Shown here: positions 1 through 10,143 of the stretch, in pieces | Layout: each line of letters opens with the position of its first letter | Position numbering within the stretch: position 1 is the first letter of the stretch | DNA from: an uncultured Bacteroidaceae bacterium | GTDB taxonomy: Bacteria; Bacteroidota; Bacteroidia; Bacteroidales; Bacteroidaceae | DNA: 64,000 nt | Assembly: GCA_905233765.1 (NCBI GenBank) | Contig: CAJOCU010000004.1 | Location: 1-64,000 of the forward strand | Direction of reading: 5' to 3' | The notes under the pieces: model-generated | Told to the model about the DNA's origin: nothing | The model's input: only the letters and a program-made list of their open reading frames with translations | Databases searched by the model: none | Translations under genes and position numbers: made by a program

Positions 1-3000
1 CCGCGGCACTCGCCATTGATGAACGCCGCCACCTCTGCATCGGCTATCGGCTCGCCGTCCTTCTCCAGCGTGGCGAGGATGGTCATGTTGTCGGGATAGT
101 GGTTGATGTTCTCCACCGTCCAGTGCCATTCGTCGTTAGCAGGAACTCTGCGGGCACGGACAGAGGCTGTCATGGTCTGCTTCGGATAGTGGAATGTCTT
201 GACATTTGTGGCCTTCGAGTGGTAGAGGTAGCCATCGCCAGGCTTGATTTCCTGCAGCTGTCCTTCCCACATATAGCCATTGTACTCAGCAAAGCTGGTG
301 CGGTTCTTCACCATATCACCCTTTTCAGGGCTCAGGTCGGCGAAGGCCTCGTTAGGCGACATCACATAGCGTGCCAGCGAACCTATCCAGTTCCATTCCG
401 GCGCAATGGTCTGTGGTGTATTATCCAAGTCTATCAGCATACCAATCCGGCTGAAGGAATAGCCATCATTCATGCGTACCTTATACATCTTACCCACCTC
501 TATGTTGCGCAACGAACCATCAAGTTTGTCACGGTTCTTAGTAGGCTTGGCAAAGTAGTTGTGCTCCTTCACCTCCTCAAGATATGGCAGGATGCTCTCT
601 TCGAAGACAGAAGCAATCTCCCATTTCTCTCCATCGCCAGGCTTCAGATACAGGGACATCCAGTTCCAGCCCTTGTTCAGTTCGCGACGCTGCTGCACCA
701 GTTCAGAAGACACAAAGAAGACAGGATGATCATAGCTGCCGTAGCTGGCATTGTCCTGGAATTCAATGGAGCCCGTCACCTCTCCGCCAGGCAACTGACA
801 ATCCACCAGCGGATAGACTGTGCCTGTCGAGCTGTCGTAAAGCTGGAAGATGACTTTGTGTTCATACTCATAGCTGGCGTGTGGATCGGGTTTCTCGATG
901 GGGTTGCCATAGATGACCATGCTGACATAGTAGGCGTCGCGCGTGGGGATGTATTCAGGATGGGCCACACCGATGCAGTTGCCCCACAGGTCGAAGGCAC
1001 CGATCTTCGAGTCTTCATACTCCAGAATCTTGCTGCCGACAAAGATTTGTCCGGTCATGGTCATGGTACTGTTGTAGTTGCTCTCGTCAACTTCCCAGTT
1101 AGGAGCATCACCCATCACAATAAGGTTGAGACGCTGCGAACGCGTGATGTTCAGACGGTCCTTGACATAGAGATATGTAGTATAACGTCCGATGGGCACG
1201 TTGGCAGCGATGGTGAAGGTCACCGTCTTGCCCGCTGGGCCTACCGTACCGTTCTGTTCGCTCACGGAAAGCCACTTCGGCAGGTTAACGAACTCGAAGC
1301 TTTCCTCGATATTGCTTTCCGAGCGGAGGAACACGTTGAAGGTCTGCTTCACGTCGCGCGGCTTGCTGATTTCGGTTTCTTCGAGTGTCACGCTCAGGGT
1401 GGAGAAGTCGCAGTGAAGCGTCCACTCCACAGGTTCGGACACGTTGCCCGAAAGGTCTTTCACGTTGGCGACGCGGAAGGTGAAGTCGCTACCATCCATA
1501 CGTGGCAGGATGTCGTCGGGCAGTGAGAAGTAGATGCTGCGCTCAGAAGCGGTAAAGTTGTACTCCGTGGCATCCAGACGCATGCGCTGCGAGATGGGCA
1601 GCAGGGCGGGCGACGAAGCACTCAGATTATGCTCTTTGTCCACACCCGATGCCGTGAGCTTCGACACCTTCTTATCGCCGAAGTTATAGATGGAGAATTC
1701 GGTGGTCACCGTTCCTGACATCGTGCGATGTATCGACTCGAAGGGGAAGTAGCCTATCAGTCCGGCATAGGTAGAGTCGAGGCGCTCGTGGCGGCGGTCG
1801 GCAATGTTCTTGCTCTCCAGTGCCGCATTCCAGATGCGCACGTCGTCAATGCTGCCGGCAAAGCCGCGGCCCACATAGAGATTTGAGCCAGCCAGTGCCG
1901 GTATGCTCGATTCGGGCAGTGTCTTCACAGCCTCGCCGTCCACATAAGTGATGGCTGACGAGCCGCGGCGCACGTTCAGTGCCAGGTGGTGCCAGTTATT
2001 GTCTATCAGGTTCTGTTCACTCAGCACTTCGTCGTCCAGTGTCACCTCGTAGCTCTCCACACCCTGCTCGTCCATGTGGCGCTGATAGCTCTTTACGGTC
2101 AGCTTGCTGTCCTTGAATCCCAGGCGCAGGCAGTTGGGCAGTTCGAAGAGTGCCGCATTGTTGTTGTCCTGTCCGTCAGCGTGGAACCACAGTTCCAAGG
2201 CGTAGTTGTCGGTGGTCTGCGGTGCGAAGGTCGAGATGTCGATGTCCAGCATTTCCTCGGCAGTCAGTTTGGCGGCGCGGTTGTCGTTGTTGATGTACCA
2301 GCTCTCGGCGCTCATCGTCATGTCGCGCGAGTGGGCCTTGTCGTTCACGGTCTTTCCGTAGCCCTCGTCCATGTGCCAGTAGCCTACCAGTCCGGGCATG
2401 TAGGCAGCCTTCGACTTCTCGCGGTCAGCATACAACTTTTGTACGTCGCGGGTATCGTTCCATAGCGTCAGGTCGCGCATGCGACCCTTCATCTTCGGTC
2501 CGCCCACAACCAGCCTGCCTCGCAGGTTGATGTCATTGGTGGGCGCGTCTTTCAGGATATCAACGGGACTGTCGTGGTCGGCATCGGCATAGATGGCGCT
2601 CAGCGTACCCTTGTCGTTCGAGTCGTTGTGCTTGTAGCTCAATGCCAGGTATATCCACTTGTCGGCAGGCAGCTGTACATTCGATGCTACGATATGCGAG
2701 GCGTCGGAGCCGCCCACACGTACCTTGGCAATGCCGTTCTCCGTGAAGAGTGACAGCTGGTTGGCGTCGGTACCTACGCTGACAATGTTGCCGTCAGCCT
2801 GGCGGTAGAGCCACATATCCATGGCAATGTCGGTGTTGTCGAGCAGGAAGCTGGCCTGTGTGCCTATCTGGTTGCCGTCCAGTTGCAGTGCCACATCGGG
2901 ATTGGTGGTCTTGTCGCCACTGAAGGCGGTATTGTTCAAGTCACCCGTAATGGTGAAGTTGTCGCTCTGGCTCAGCGCATTCACGTTGATGGCCTCGTTG

Positions 3001-6000
3001 AAGTTCACGTGGATGTCGTTGCGGTTGATGAAGTTGACCGTGCCGATGGGCGACGTAGAGCCAAGCACCTTCGGACCCTTGATGTCCTGGGTAATCTCGA
3101 TGGCTGGTGTCTCGAAGGTCAATTCCTGAGGACCATACATACCGAAGGTCTGTGCCTGCAACTCGAAGACGCCGTCCTCGGGGAAGGCCACCACGGTGGT
3201 AAATGGATCGGTGCTGGGCAGCGGCTCCAGGCCCTGCTCGGGTGTCTCGCCACTCTTCACCATCTGCCAAGCCTTGGCGACGGTCCACGAGCTGTAGCCC
3301 TTGCGACGGTAGCGCACGCGTACACCCTTCAGTCCGCTGTCCGTGCGGTCCAGATTGGCCAGTGTCACCACAAGACCCTTGTGTTCCGCATAGTCATACG
3401 AGTTGACGGTGGTGTGCGATACAGACATCTCGACAGGTGTCGAGGCTGGGATGAAGTGTACGCTGATGAGTGCCGGCTGGCTGACGGTCGAAGTATCCTT
3501 GCCCGACTTGAACACCAGCTTCAGGTTCTCGTAGTCGTTGATGGTGCGGTCGCTCTGCGATACCAGTAGCGTCTTCTCAATGCTCTCGCCACCCTTCAAC
3601 TTGAACTTGCGGCCTTCCTTGCCGTTGCTCAGCAGTGTGCCGTCCATCATCAGCTTGGCACCGTTAGGATTGCTGCCGTCCTTACACTCCAGCACGTATT
3701 CGCAGGTGGTGTTCGTCTCGCTGGCGTTCGAGAGCTGCAGCTTGAACTGCGCTGCCGAACCCGACGGTACATTGGTCACAATGGCATCGCTCACCAGACG
3801 CATCTCGGGTTTCTCCACGCGCATGGTAGCCTCGTCGAGCTTCACCCCTGTCAAGTGGTATTTCGTATAGGTCGCACCCTCGTAGGGGTTGCTGGTCTGT
3901 CCGCCAAGCGTGCGGAAGATGGGACCCCACGTTCTGGGCGACTGATAGACGTTCACCGACAGGGCGGTGGTAGGCTCGGCGTCGCTGATGGTCCAGTCGA
4001 TAGCCTTCGTCACCGTAGTCGTGGTGTCACTACTGTGCTGCGTGCCGGTTTTCTCGTTATGAAGGATGGTGGCATAGTCACCTAACTCGTTAATCAAAAG
4101 ACCGGCATTCGTCTCGCTGTTGATGATGGTCGTATAGTCGAAGGTGGTACTTGCCGTTTTCTTCTGCGTGAATGCCGAAGTGTGGGTGATGCTGGTACCG
4201 CCGGCTATGCTGTAGTTCTTCTCCAGATAAGTGCCCTCGTTGCCAAAGGCCGCCAGCTTGTCTTCCTCGTTCTTGGCTATCCACTGCTGCCAGACGTATA
4301 TCTGGTTCAGACAGTATTGGATGGAATCGACTGACCTTTCTGCTTTCTCCGCATCGCTTCTGCCGTCGCGGATACGATAGCTGGGCCATCCCTTCGCGGC
4401 TTTGCGCTCCTCATCGGTAAAGGCCTTGTCGGCATTGCTCAGACCAAAGCGTGCGTCGCCTTCCTTATACTTGGTATAGTATGTCACCTGACCACTGATA
4501 ATCTTGGCCTCGTCGTCGTTGAGCGGGTCGTTGACGGTTACCAGCAGGTTCTTGACCGCCTGTTTCCAGTTAGGTATCAGCGTCTTTTCGATATAGCCCT
4601 GCGAATAGACAAAGGTGGTCGAGAATTCACGGCCGACACAGAGTGCAGGCTTCTTATCAATCTTGTTCGAACCGTCCGTCTGCTTATAGACACCGATACG
4701 GTCGCCCCTGCCGAAGAGCATATTGGTGGCGCGGCCTATATAGGTGTCGCCGTCGTTCTGGGTAAAGGTACCTCCCGAGGGCGTCGTCATCTTCTCCTTC
4801 ACCTGGTAGCTCTGGGCCGAGCCTGTCACTCTGGTGGTATCCATGACATGGTTTTTACCGTTCTTCGTATTGGCCATAACGCGGAATTCGGTCAAACCAA
4901 GCACATCTTTCAACTTGGGGCCTACGCTGGCGTAGTTACCTCCTCCGTAGCTCCCTGCATCATGGTCTTTGTAACCTTCAGAGGTACAACGCACGGAATC
5001 TACAGTCCAGGAGGCAACACCTCTGCTGCCGGGCGGGCGGCGCAAAACCATATCCACAAAGTCGGGTGCCTTGGTGATATAGTTGGTGCCGGTAAGCACA
5101 CCACCCAGCACAATCATCTCCAGCGCATTCTGGGTCGTCGTGTTCTTATTGGGTGCCTGCCATACCGTGGTGCGGTTGCCTACGGTGACACTGATGTTCA
5201 GATTGCGCAGGTAGTTACCCACCACGTTAGGATAGCCAGCCGCGAAGCTGTATTCCAAATCGCCGTCCTTGTCAGGCTGGGCCTTGATGGTGTGTGACTG
5301 ATAGACTTTGCCTGGCTCAAACGTCTCGCCATTCTCCGCCATAGATGCACAGGCTACGGAAGTCGAGGCGCTGGCCTCGTTGTTGATGTAAATCTCAGCA
5401 TCCTCGGGAATCTCCTCTAACACTTCCTTGGTGTCCACATTGTAGTTGCTCTCCTTCACGTGGATGGTCATCGTATAGGTCTCATCCTGCAAGAACAGCG
5501 GATAGCCGAAAGCATAGCTGAAGGAGTTGCCGCTATAGTTCACGGCATTCACCTTTTCTTTGGTGTTGTCCAGTTTTATCGCCTCCACCTGCTCTTCGCC
5601 GAAGGCGTCCTTGTCCTTGGCGCCACTCTGCGCTACCGTGATTTCCACATTGTTGCGCAGCTGGTGCACGAACTTGGCAGTATACTGGTAAACCTGCTTG
5701 GTGCCGTTTTCGTTCAGCGTATCGGCCTTTAGGGCTTTCTCCGAGGCAAGGCTGGCATTGATCATGGGCAGGTTGTTGGTGAAGAAGGGCAGGTTGTTAT
5801 AGCGTGCCTGGTCGCCCGTCGCATCGTTGGGGAATCGGATGCTCTCCACCTTGTAGTTCAGCGGCGGCAGCAGGGCAGAGAATTCGCCCGTCTTGGCGTC
5901 GGTCTTAATATATATATAATGTGTATTCTGATTGTCGGTGTCCGTGCCTGCTCCACGATATGCGGTACTGGCAATGCTGGGGGTAGCGCTGGCCACGTTG

Positions 6001-9000
6001 ATGGGCGTGGTGCCAAAGTTACCCTCACCCTGGTCGTTCACCACATAGTTGAACGAGCTGTTGGCTTCGCGACCTAGGCTCAGTTTCAGCTCAGCCTGTC
6101 CGATGCGGTTCACGCTGCGTCCGAAGCCCAAGGGTGCGTCCTTGTCGGCAAAGCCGCTGTTGATGCGGCCAGTAACGTTCACCAGCGTATGGTCGAAGAA
6201 GTTCACCACCTCGGGCTTGTTAAAGTTATAGGTATCCTTCTCGCTTTGTGGGAAGGCGTCGAGCTTGTGGCCTTCGCGGTAAGCTTCGATGCGGTGGTTG
6301 CCGATGGGCACGCTGATTTCGTATTTTCCTTCCGTATCGGTCATGATGGGACCGTGTTTGCCCTCTACAAACTCACCATCCACCTTGAACCGTACGCTAT
6401 CGACGGGGATGTTGGTATTCTCATAGAATATCTGACCCTTGACAACGAATGCCGACTTGTCGCTGAAGTCGTAGTTGTTCTGCGTCAGCGAGTTGGCACT
6501 GATATATGCCGTCCTGCTCAGCGGTTCGAAGCTGTGAACGCCCTTGGTTGGCGTGATGGTATAGCTGGTGCCGGAACCAGTGAACGGAATGCCTCGGATG
6601 ACGTAGTTACCCTGGTCGTCGGTCACACCGTAGCGCGACAGCTGCTCCGTGGTGGGAATCAGCTTCGAGGCCTGGATGTTATCACCCACCGTGGCGTGGC
6701 GACCGTTGGGATAGTCGTTGGTGCAAGAGGCGTCGAAGGCCAGATGGCCGACGGACTCGTTCAGCGGCCAGTAGATTTGCAGCCCTTTTTCATATCCGCT
6801 CAGCGTGCGGTCGTTGTAGTTTTTCTCCTCCTTGGCGTTCAGCACGTGGTCCCAGACGCGAACCTCCGAGAGGTTACCGCGGAAGGCGGTCTCGTTGGTA
6901 GCATCCCAGGCTCCGCCGACAGAGAACTCGAAAATATAGTCGTCGTAAAGATTGTCCCCCTCAGGTAATGTTGCCACTTCCTTAGCCAGTGTCTCTACCA
7001 CGATATCCCAACCCCTAACCGTTCCATCTTTGCTTTTTAAATATTCTGCATCTACCTTAGAAGCGGGATCTACATCAAACGGAACTTGTTTCAGTACTGT
7101 GATTTCCTCGCTTAAATCATACGTTGATTCTGGACCAATGGACGTTTTCGATGTCGAGGTCTGCTCTCCGACCTTCACAGTCAGATTGCCCTGGTCGTCT
7201 TTCAGCAGGTTGAGCAGTGAGAACTCGTTGGCAGGAAGCGTGATGCCTAAGTCGTACTTTTCGCGTCCGTAAACCGTATGGTATGACTTTATGAGCGAAT
7301 GATCGGTGACAGGCTGCCTTTTGATAAAGAAGTAAATTCCCAATTCACCTTGTATTGTACCATATGTAGTGAAAACTCTACCCTCGGTGAAACCATCTTG
7401 TTTCCATTGTCTGGTGAAGGACCAAACGTCATGTTCAATATCGTCTATATTATAAAGATTATAATCATGACCGCCAATATTGATGGTAGATTCCGTCCCT
7501 TGATATTGATTATGATGCACTATCACCGCCCTGACTAATGGCTTTTCAGTATAGCAGGTTGCCACCTTATAGGTGTTGGAGTACTCTGACTTCATCTGCA
7601 ACCTGAAGGTCTTGTTGTCAGCAGCAGTGGCATCCTTCTCCAACAGGAAATGGCCCATGCCTGGTATGGTGCCCAGAATGCCCTTGTTCATCACCGAATC
7701 GGGACATACGAACATCTGGACGGTGTTGGCCTTCTTGAATAACTTGGCGTTGGCGGTGTTGTCTGCATTCCAATAGATACCCCTTGAGACTCCTTCCACC
7801 TGCTTGGAATAGCCGTCGGTGGCGTTGTCGCCGCTGGCATCCAGCGTGACGCGTACATTATCTACCGCACTGTTGCCGTTGGCGTAGGTGATGCGGCCCG
7901 CGATGGTTCCCGTAGTCTGGCAAAAACCGACATCCGTCATGCTGCTGGGCTTGTTGGTGTTGGCAGCCAAGGCACCGGAATAGGCCATGACGCGATAGTC
8001 ATAGTAGAAACCCGGGTTGGCGGAATTGTCCTGCCAGGTATAGTTGTCGGCAGTACCGCTGGTGGTGTGGATGTCCTGCCAGGCATCATCGTCCTCGCCA
8101 ACAATGCGGCGGGCGATGACGAAATTGGTATTGGCAGTACCCGACTGGTCGGCCTTCCACTGCAGGACAACACCCTTCTGGTGGGTTCCTTTCGAACAAG
8201 TGAACCCTTCGACGGTCGTTCCGGAGATCAGTCCGCATTCGGTGGCGTCGCTCTCATACACGTTCTCGCCCGAATTGAGCGAGATAACCACCTTGTAGCG
8301 ATAGCGGTCCAGGTTGCTGGTGGCCGTCTCGTCTACATAGTTAACCACCTCGCCTGGGTCCAGCTCGGGCTTGGCTTCGAAGGTTCCTATTTCTTTCCAG
8401 TTGTTGTTGCCGGCATCGCAACGCTGTATAGAGCCTTTCGGATTGCAGTCCTTCGGTATTCGCGAGTAGCTGATGTTCAGCTTCACCTTCTTCTCGACCG
8501 TGGAGTCCTGCGCAGCAGGATTAACCTTGACGTAAGGTTCGGTGCTGATGCAACTCTCCGTCACATTGCTGCCCAGCGAGTTCAGCACATCGTCAGTGAT
8601 AGAGGCGGTAGGTGTGCTGGCAACCCATTCGTCGGGAATGTTCACCACGCGGTATTTGTAATACTGGTTGTAGGAGACACCTCCGTTGTCGGTGAAGTTC
8701 ATCGTACCTGTGGTGACGGCCGTCTTCAGATGGCCGCGCAGCGACCAGCCTTCGCCGCTAAGGGGCTCGCCGGTCTTGTCGGTCTTGATGCGGTAGATGT
8801 AGGGCTTCGAGTTGGCGATGTATTTATAGCTGTCGCCATACTGCTGTACACCCGTCCAGTGCAACGAAATCTTCTTGCCAAACTGGTCGAAGCTGCCCGA
8901 CACGCTGCCCGGCACAGGCACACTCGGATAGGCATTCGACTTGTTGAAGGTGGTTGTCTTATGGTAGTAATAGCCCTCATTGTGCTTGTCCTTGTACTTG

Positions 9001-9845
9001 TCTATATTAGATTTATACACATCGTGGGCCTCGATATCCATATCGACACGCTTGTAGTTTCCCACCTTCTCGGGAATCTTAATAGTTTGGCTCACCGCCT
9101 GTATGGAACACTCCACAGAGTCGCGTGCAGAGATGGTGGTATTGTCGAAAAGGGTGTAGGTTGATTTCACGATATACCAGCCTATGTGCTTCTGGTCCAT
9201 CTTGACCTTCTCCTCGCTACAATTGTTTGTGGGCAAAGCAGGTGTCTTAAACGTGAAGTTCTTTGCGTCAGTACGCGTAATCTCATAGTTGCCGGCATTG
9301 AGCGCATTGCGACCCAGGTCGCCCGTGCAGTCAAGCCAACCGAGTTTCTTATAGTCCCAACTGGATTCAGTGTCTCGTTGCGCATAGTACACTATGTACC
9401 ATTTCTTTCCTGCCATCTCTGGGCCCCAATAGATAGAGAGTTCTGCTTGCGGATAGTCGTAGTCCTTCTGCTTGAAGATGGAATATTCTCTCAACGTATG
9501 GTCCAGTTTGGTATAGTTAAAATTGTCCAGAATCACCGTGGCACCTTCCATGAGTGATTGGGCCTTGATTCTGTGCGTGGGAAGGCCGTTACCGTCTTGG
9601 TCAAAGGTGTAAACCCTGGCAATGTCAATATAATCGCTTTCCCAAACATCATCATTGGCATAAGCCCTGATATAGCCGTCTTTCATCCACGTATCGCGAC
9701 CCACAAGGTCGGCCACCAGCAACTTAACCGTGAAGTGGTCAGTGTGAGTTTCTATATTGAAATAGCCACTCCCTATTAACCAATCGGCCTTTACGGTCTG
9801 CGACGACAGCAACATCGCAGAAATTAATACTAATAAAAATCTCAT
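1..9845 (-). CDS. Giant LamG/Fn3/carboxypeptidase-regulatory surface protein, 3' end outside window
   Basis: The frame opens at the ATG at 9843-9845 and no stop was met on reading it to base 1, so at least 3,281 codons lie here and the C-terminus is missing. The first 20 residues form a signal peptide (MRFLLVLISAMLLSSQTVKA). In order I see: fibronectin-III-like segments (about residues 300-640); a carboxypeptidase-regulatory-like beta domain (about 645-680, TGTIAGRITYANG); a LamG-type jellyroll ending near 1020 (SEVRVWDHVLN, LQIYWPLNE); more regulatory-like domains (about 1075-1220, FVVKGQIFYENTNIPVDSV); a long unassigned middle; two LamG jellyrolls (about 2315-2498 and 2525-2700, GSIDDVRIWNAALES); an Ig-like segment; and two copies of a module with W..Y..TM and an AFI.GECRG-like core (near 2910 and 3235). 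Family knowledge suggests an exported adhesin or glycan-binding protein. Type IX secretion cannot be confirmed without the C-terminus. Confidence 0.9.
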   Translation of the reverse strand, partial: MRFLLVLISAMLLSSQTVKADWLIGSGYFNIETHTDHFTVKLLVADLVGRDTWMKDGYIRAYANDDVWESDYIDIARVYTFDQDGNGLPTHRIKAQSLMEGATVILDNFNYTKLDHTLREYSIFKQKDYDYPQAELSIYWGPEMAGKKWYIVYYAQRDTESSWDYKKLGWLDCTGDLGRNALNAGNYEITRTDAKNFTFKTPALPTNNCSEEKVKMDQKHIGWYIVKSTYTLFDNTTISARDSVECSIQAVSQTIKIPEKVGNYKRVDMDIEAHDVYKSNIDKYKDKHNEGYYYHKTTTFNKSNAYPSVPVPGSVSGSFDQFGKKISLHWTGVQQYGDSYKYIANSKPYIYRIKTDKTGEPLSGEGWSLRGHLKTAVTTGTMNFTDNGGVSYNQYYKYRVVNIPDEWVASTPTASITDDVLNSLGSNVTESCISTEPYVKVNPAAQDSTVEKKVKLNISYSRIPKDCNPKGSIQRCDAGNNNWKEIGTFEAKPELDPGEVVNYVDETATSNLDRYRYKVVISLNSGENVYESDATECGLISGTTVEGFTCSKGTHQKGVVLQWKADQSGTANTNFVIARRIVGEDDDAWQDIHTTSGTADNYTWQDNSANPGFYYDYRVMAYSGALAANTNKPSSMTDVGFCQTTGTIAGRITYANGNSAVDNVRVTLDASGDNATDGYSKQVEGVSRGIYWNADNTANAKLFKKANTVQMFVCPDSVMNKGILGTIPGMGHFLLEKDATAADNKTFRLQMKSEYSNTYKVATCYTEKPLVRAVIVHHNQYQGTESTINIGGHDYNLYNIDDIEHDVWSFTRQWKQDGFTEGRVFTTYGTIQGELGIYFFIKRQPVTDHSLIKSYHTVYGREKYDLGITLPANEFSLLNLLKDDQGNLTVKVGEQTSTSKTSIGPESTYDLSEEITVLKQVPFDVDPASKVDAEYLKSKDGTVRGWDIVVETLAKEVATLPEGDNLYDDYIFEFSVGGAWDATNETAFRGNLSEVRVWDHVLNAKEEKNYNDRTLSGYEKGLQIYWPLNESVGHLAFDASCTNDYPNGRHATVGDNIQASKLIPTTEQLSRYGVTDDQGNYVIRGIPFTGSGTSYTITPTKGVHSFEPLSRTAYISANSLTQNNYDFSDKSAFVVKGQIFYENTNIPVDSVRFKVDGEFVEGKHGPIMTDTEGKYEISVPIGNHRIEAYREGHKLDAFPQSEKDTYNFNKPEVVNFFDHTLVNVTGRINSGFADKDAPLGFGRSVNRIGQAELKLSLGREANSSFNYVVNDQGEGNFGTTPINVASATPSIASTAYRGAGTDTDNQNTHYIYIKTDAKTGEFSALLPPLNYKVESIRFPNDATGDQARYNNLPFFTNNLPMINASLASEKALKADTLNENGTKQVYQYTAKFVHQLRNNVEITVAQSGAKDKDAFGEEQVEAIKLDNTKEKVNAVNYSGNSFSYAFGYPLFLQDETYTMTIHVKESNYNVDTKEVLEEIPEDAEIYINNEASASTSVACASMAENGETFEPGKVYQSHTIKAQPDKDGDLEYSFAAGYPNVVGNYLRNLNISVTVGNRTTVWQAPNKNTTTQNALEMIVLGGVLTGTNYITKAPDFVDMVLRRPPGSRGVASWTVDSVRCTSEGYKDHDAGSYGGGNYASVGPKLKDVLGLTEFRVMANTKNGKNHVMDTTRVTGSAQSYQVKEKMTTPSGGTFTQNDGDTYIGRATNMLFGRGDRIGVYKQTDGSNKIDKKPALCVGREFSTTFVYSQGYIEKTLIPNWKQAVKNLLVTVNDPLNDDEAKIISGQVTYYTKYKEGDARFGLSNADKAFTDEERKAAKGWPSYRIRDGRSDAEKAERSVDSIQYCLNQIYVWQQWIAKNEEDKLAAFGNEGTYLEKNYSIAGGTSITHTSAFTQKKTASTTFDYTTIINSETNAGLLINELGDYATILHNEKTGTQHSSDTTTTVTKAIDWTISDAEPTTALSVNVYQSPRTWGPIFRTLGGQTSNPYEGATYTKYHLTGVKLDEATMRVEKPEMRLVSDAIVTNVPSGSAAQFKLQLSNASETNTTCEYVLECKDGSNPNGAKLMMDGTLLSNGKEGRKFKLKGGESIEKTLLVSQSDRTINDYENLKLVFKSGKDTSTVSQPALISVHFIPASTPVEMSVSHTTVNSYDYAEHKGLVVTLANLDRTDSGLKGVRVRYRRKGYSSWTVAKAWQMVKSGETPEQGLEPLPSTDPFTTVVAFPEDGVFELQAQTFGMYGPQELTFETPAIEITQDIKGPKVLGSTSPIGTVNFINRNDIHVNFNEAINVNALSQSDNFTITGDLNNTAFSGDKTTNPDVALQLDGNQIGTQASFLLDNTDIAMDMWLYRQADGNIVSVGTDANQLSLFTENGIAKVRVGGSDASHIVASNVQLPADKWIYLALSYKHNDSNDKGTLSAIYADADHDSPVDILKDAPTNDINLRGRLVVGGPKMKGRMRDLTLWNDTRDVQKLYADREKSKAAYMPGLVGYWHMDEGYGKTVNDKAHSRDMTMSAESWYINNDNRAAKLTAEEMLDIDISTFAPQTTDNYALELWFHADGQDNNNAALFELPNCLRLGFKDSKLTVKSYQRHMDEQGVESYEVTLDDEVLSEQNLIDNNWHHLALNVRRGSSAITYVDGEAVKTLPESSIPALAGSNLYVGRGFAGSIDDVRIWNAALESKNIADRRHERLDSTYAGLIGYFPFESIHRTMSGTVTTEFSIYNFGDKKVSKLTASGVDKEHNLSASSPALLPISQRMRLDATEYNFTASERSIYFSLPDDILPRMDGSDFTFRVANVKDLSGNVSEPVEWTLHCDFSTLSVTLEETEISKPRDVKQTFNVFLRSESNIEESFEFVNLPKWLSVSEQNGTVGPAGKTVTFTIAANVPIGRYTTYLYVKDRLNITRSQRLNLIVMGDAPNWEVDESNYNSTMTMTGQIFVGSKILEYEDSKIGAFDLWGNCIGVAHPEYIPTRDAYYVSMVIYGNPIEKPDPHASYEYEHKVIFQLYDSSTGTVYPLVDCQLPGGEVTGSIEFQDNASYGSYDHPVFFVSSELVQQRRELNKGWNWMSLYLKPGDGEKWEIASVFEESILPYLEEVKEHNYFAKPTKNRDKLDGSLRNIEVGKMYKVRMNDGYSFSRIGMLIDLDNTPQTIAPEWNWIGSLARYVMSPNEAFADLSPEKGDMVKNRTSFAEYNGYMWEGQLQEIKPGDGYLYHSKATNVKTFHYPKQTMTASVRARRVPANDEWHWTVENINHYPDNMTILATLEKDGEPIADAEVAAFINGECR

Positions 9846-9876
9846 AATTAATTCTATTATGGTTTATATTTTGGCT

Positions 9877-9907
9877 CAAAAGTACTCAAAATAATCGATA
9901 CATTCAA
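9877..9907 (-). promoter_or_regulatory. Promoter for giant surface-protein gene
   Basis: On the minus strand TACTTTTG (9877-9884) matches the Bacteroidota -7 box TAnnTTTG. A -33 TTG (9905-9907) lies 20 bases upstream. This leaves a 5' leader of roughly 30 nt before the ATG at 9845. A second TATCTTTG overlaps the -33 element (9905-9912) and could be an alternative box. Confidence 0.65.
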
Positions 9908-9931
9908 AGATAATAGCGTCGCGAGCAAAGA

Positions 9932-9965
9932 TTTTGCATTAGCTGAGACTTTTTGCATTAGCTGA
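9932..9965. promoter_or_regulatory. Pair of 15-bp direct repeats between divergent genes
   Basis: TTTTGCATTAGCTGA occurs exactly twice, at 9932-9946 and 9951-9965, with starts 19 bp apart. It sits upstream of both the giant surface-protein gene and the AraC-type regulator. AraC-family proteins commonly bind direct repeats on one face of the helix, so an operator for the neighbouring regulator is a reasonable inference. Confidence 0.45.
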
Positions 9966-10105
9966 AAGTCGTACAGCCCACAAATTTGCTCATTGACGTG
10001 TTTCCAAACGCCGTTTGCGATTTTTCAACATCGGGAAACGCCGATGAAATGGGGGAAAATAAAACTTTTTTGGAGAAAATTCGCCCGATTTCACTGAAAA
10101 AGTAG

Positions 10106-10113
10106 TAATTTTG
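10106..10113 (+). promoter_or_regulatory. -7 box for the AraC-type regulator
   Basis: TAATTTTG matches TAnnTTTG 30 bases before the ATG at 10144. It argues against the TTG at 10111 as a start, because that codon lies inside the box. No well-spaced -33 TTG is seen. Confidence 0.5.
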
Positions 10114-10143
10114 CACGCAAGAAGCGTACGTAAAAAGAAAGAT

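Noticed and set aside
99-9779. Many plus-strand frames (for example 99-1526, 2883-3569, 6189-6968, 8067-9164)
   Set aside because: They are antisense shadows of the giant minus-strand gene, whose frame shows recognisable domains throughout.
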